From contig UQDV01000008.1 in assembly GCA_900539945.1 (NCBI GenBank), positions 1 to 64,000 on the forward strand: a DNA stretch of 64,000 nucleotides, written 5' to 3'. The notes beneath the pieces were generated by a model. It made no database searches. It was not told the DNA's origin and worked only from the letters and a program-made list of their open reading frames with translations. Shown here one piece after another: positions 61,556-64,000 of this stretch. Source of the stretch: an uncultured Faecalibacterium sp. Lineage in GTDB: Bacteria > Bacillota > Clostridia > Oscillospirales > Ruminococcaceae. Numbering within the stretch: the first letter of the stretch is position 1; each line of letters begins with the position of its first letter. The translations under genes were made by a program, and so were the position numbers.

Positions 61556-64000
61556 ATGGAAGAACATCACATTCCGCAGGCGGTGCAGATCCGCAATGCC
61601 CATGTCCACAACCTCAAGAACATTGATGTGGACATCCCACTGCACCAGATCGTGGGCATTGCGGGCGTGTCCGGCTCCGGCAAATCCTCGCTGGCACTGG
61701 GCGTGCTGTATGCGGAGGGCTCCCGGCGCTACCTGGATGCCCTGTCCACCTACACCCGCCGCCGGATGACGCAGGCCGCCCGGGCGGGCGTGGACGAGGT
61801 GCTGTACGTTCCGGCTGCGCTGGCCCTGCACCAGCGGCCCGGCGTCCCGGGCATCCGCAGCACCTTTGGCACCGGGACCGAGCTGCTCAACAGCCTGCGG
61901 CTCATGTACTCCCGTCTGGCCAGCCACCGCTGCCCCAATGGGCATTATCTGGCCCCGTCGCTGCGGGTGGCGGCCGGGAAAGAGCTGCTCTGCCCGGAAT
62001 GCGGGGCGCAGTTTCTGGCCCCGTCGGCCGAAGAGCTGGCCTTCAACTCGCAGGGGGCCTGCCCGCAGTGCGGCGGCATCGGCACGGTGCGCACGGTGGA
62101 CCCGGACACGCTGGTGCCGGATGATTCCCTGACCATCGACGAGGGTGCCGTGGCCCCGTGGAACAGCCTGATGTGGTCGCTGATGACCGACATCTGCCGG
62201 GAGATGGGCGTGCGCACCAATGTGCCCTTCCGGGACCTGACCGCGCAGGAAAAGGAGATCGTGTTCCACGGTCCGGCGGAGAAAAAGCACATTTTCTATC
62301 ACAACAAGAATTCCAATCAGGCAGGGGAGCTGGACTTTACCTATTTCAATGCGACCTACACCGTGGAAAACGCGCTGGCCAAGGTCAAGGACGAAAAAGG
62401 CATGAAGCGGGTAGAAAAGTTCCTGAAAGAGGACATTTGCCCTGCGTGCCATGGCACCCGCCTTTCGGCAGCGGCCCGCGCCCCCAAGCTGCGGGGCCTC
62501 TCGCTGGATGAGGCCTGCCGGATGCCCCTTTCGGAGCTGGTCGGCTGGGTGCAGGGCGTGCCGGACAGCCTACCCGCAGAGATGCGCCCGATGGCGGAAA
62601 ACATTGTGGAATCCTTCACCGGCCCGGCAAAACGGCTGATGGACCTGGGGCTGGGCTACCTCACGCTGGACCGTGCGGCCTCGACCCTTTCCACCGGAGA
62701 GCGCCAGCGCATGCAGCTGGCCCGCGCCGTGCGCAACCGCACCACCGGGGTGCTCTATGTGCTGGACGAACCCAGCATCGGCCTGCATCCCTCCAACGTC
62801 GTGGGCCTGACCGGCGTGATGCACGACCTGATCGCGGACGGCAATTCGGTGATCCTGGTGGATCACGACACGCAGATTTTAAAGGAAGCAGACTGGATCG
62901 TGGAAATGGGGCCGGAAGCCGGAGCAAAGGGCGGCCATGTGATCGCACAGGGCACCATCCCGGCCATCGAGGCGGACCCGGCGTCCCAGATCGGGCCCTT
63001 CCTCTCCGGAAAGGCGGACACCCTGCGGCGAAAGCGCGCATTGGCGGACGCCCTGTTTGCACAGGGAACACTCCATCTTTCCACCGCGCAGCTCCACACG
63101 GTGAAGCCGCTGGAGGTAGACCTGCCCAAGGGGCGGCTGACCGTCGTGACCGGCGTGTCCGGCTCCGGCAAGACCACGTTGGTGCTGGAGAGCCTTGTTC
63201 CGGCACTGGAAGCCCGCATCGACGGCAAGACACTGCCGCCGCATGTCCGCGCCCTTGACGCGGAGGGCATCGCCCACGTCAAGCTCATTGATGCGACCCC
63301 CATCGGGATCAACGTCCGCTCCACCGTTGCCACCTACGCAGGCGTCCACGATGACCTGCGCAGGCTCTTTGCGCGGTCGCCGGACGCAAAGGCACACGGC
63401 TACAAAGCCGGAGATTTTTCCTACAACACCGGGTCCCTGCGCTGTCCCGGCTGCGACGGCACCGGCGAGGTGAGCCTGGACGTGCAGTTCCTGCCGGATG
63501 TGAACATCCCCTGCCCGGACTGCCGTGGTTCCCGCTATGCCCGGGCGGCCGGACTGGTAAAACTGACCGGCCCGGCGGGGCAGACGGCCTCGCTGCCGGA
63601 GCTGATGGACATGGACGTGAACACGGCCATTGATTTTTGCCGGAACATGAAAACGGTCTGCCAGAAGCTGAAGGTCCTGCAGCAGCTGGGCCTTGGCTAC
63701 CTGACTCTGGGCGAGGAAACGCCCAGCCTTTCCGGCGGCGAAGCCCAGCGTCTGAAGCTGGCCAGCGAGATCGGCCGGACCCAGACCGATTCCGTGTTCG
63801 TGTTCGACGAGCCGTCCATCGGCCTGCACCCGCTGGATGTGCAGGTGCTGCTGGGGGTGTTCCAGGCCCTGCTGGACAATGGTGCGACTGTGGTGGTCAT
63901 CGAGCATGATCTGGACGTCATTCGCAATGCGGACTACATCATCGACATGGGCCCCGGCGGCGGAGATGCCGGCGGGCGGATCGTGGCCTGCGGCACCCCG
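61556..64000 (+). CDS. UvrA2-like excinuclease-family ATPase (cut by window end)
   Basis: The frame from ATG at 61556 (after GAAAGGAAG) stays open to the window edge, at least 815 residues. It has two ABC ATPase halves: Walker A GVSGSGKS (37-44), first signature LSTGERQR (about 379-386, Ser-Thr-Gly variant), second Walker A GVSGSGKT (about 535-542) and LSGGEAQR (about 727-734), with zinc-type cysteines (CPECG, CPQCGG, CPACHG, CPGCDG, CPDCRG). Only ~45 residues separate LMYSRLASHRCP from LAFNSQGACPQC, where canonical UvrA has the ~110-residue UvrB-binding domain. This identifies a UvrA2-type protein, often linked to tolerance of DNA-binding drugs. TATAAT at 61514-61519 may be its -10 box. Confidence 0.88.
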   Translation, partial: MEEHHIPQAVQIRNAHVHNLKNIDVDIPLHQIVGIAGVSGSGKSSLALGVLYAEGSRRYLDALSTYTRRRMTQAARAGVDEVLYVPAALALHQRPGVPGIRSTFGTGTELLNSLRLMYSRLASHRCPNGHYLAPSLRVAAGKELLCPECGAQFLAPSAEELAFNSQGACPQCGGIGTVRTVDPDTLVPDDSLTIDEGAVAPWNSLMWSLMTDICREMGVRTNVPFRDLTAQEKEIVFHGPAEKKHIFYHNKNSNQAGELDFTYFNATYTVENALAKVKDEKGMKRVEKFLKEDICPACHGTRLSAAARAPKLRGLSLDEACRMPLSELVGWVQGVPDSLPAEMRPMAENIVESFTGPAKRLMDLGLGYLTLDRAASTLSTGERQRMQLARAVRNRTTGVLYVLDEPSIGLHPSNVVGLTGVMHDLIADGNSVILVDHDTQILKEADWIVEMGPEAGAKGGHVIAQGTIPAIEADPASQIGPFLSGKADTLRRKRALADALFAQGTLHLSTAQLHTVKPLEVDLPKGRLTVVTGVSGSGKTTLVLESLVPALEARIDGKTLPPHVRALDAEGIAHVKLIDATPIGINVRSTVATYAGVHDDLRRLFARSPDAKAHGYKAGDFSYNTGSLRCPGCDGTGEVSLDVQFLPDVNIPCPDCRGSRYARAAGLVKLTGPAGQTASLPELMDMDVNTAIDFCRNMKTVCQKLKVLQQLGLGYLTLGEETPSLSGGEAQRLKLASEIGRTQTDSVFVFDEPSIGLHPLDVQVLLGVFQALLDNGATVVVIEHDLDVIRNADYIIDMGPGGGDAGGRIVACGTP

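Noticed and set aside
59195..62452. Minus-strand open frame of 1085 codons over pnp and the UvrA-like gene
   Set aside because: It is a GC-driven shadow of pnp and the UvrA2-like gene, rich in Val, His and Gly with no recognisable domain; the plus strand encodes complete conserved proteins.

Overview
The window looks like a chromosomal stretch of a gut Clostridia member, most likely Faecalibacterium or a close Oscillospiraceae relative. This is judged from GC-rich codon use, strong AAGGAGG ribosome sites, the LplB/LplC and MsmFG-type sugar importers, Firmicutes-style lactose-family PTS, KtrAB, and a canonical rpsO-pnp pair at the right. No taxonomic marker was searched, so this is inference.

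The left 40.5 kb is an array of genomic islands. Three copies of the 3' half of a tRNA-Lys(CTT) gene (anticodon loop to CCA) lie at about 596, 18739 and 40499, and none has a 5' half. They split the array into the tail of one island (1-595), island 1 (643-18785) and island 2 (18786-40544). Phased TGCAC repeats, 10-11 bp apart, sit beside each copy. Small DUF6061 genes cluster at the same junctions.

Island 1 starts with a mobilizable backbone on the minus strand: tyrosine integrase, excisionase-like protein, VapE-type ATPase, MobV-like relaxase and a zinc-ribbon protein, with iteron-like TGTAAC repeats and a hairpin-rich oriT-like region. Its cargo is a sucrose/fructan regulon. A LacI regulator with two unknown envelope proteins, a DUF624 protein, fructokinase and amylosucrase runs leftward. 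Two permeases, a binding lipoprotein and a GH32 fructosidase run rightward. LacI-type operators lie between them.

Island 2 carries a raffinose-type operon (AraC regulator, binding protein, two permeases, GH36 alpha-galactosidase, second amylosucrase and fructokinase). The amylosucrase-fructokinase pair is a near-identical inverted duplicate of that in island 1. Next comes mobile-element debris (truncated relaxase, broken ABC ATPase, interspersed repeats, a CPBP protease), then a PTS operon (IIA, IIC, MupG-like GH170, GH1, IIB). That operon is preceded by a LevR-like regulator that has lost its sigma-54 contact loop. Neither sugar ABC importer has its own ATPase gene.

Right of 40.5 kb the content looks chromosomal: ktrB-ktrA, a 42-residue membrane protein, a KdpD-like kinase without the KdpD N-domain and KdpE; an ECF sigma factor with a membrane protein and an ABC exporter; an FtsX/LolD-type pair; a three-gene lantibiotic-protection-like ABC exporter divergent from a two-component system; a CPBP protease; rpsO with a structured leader; pnp; and a UvrA2-like ATPase cut by the window edge.
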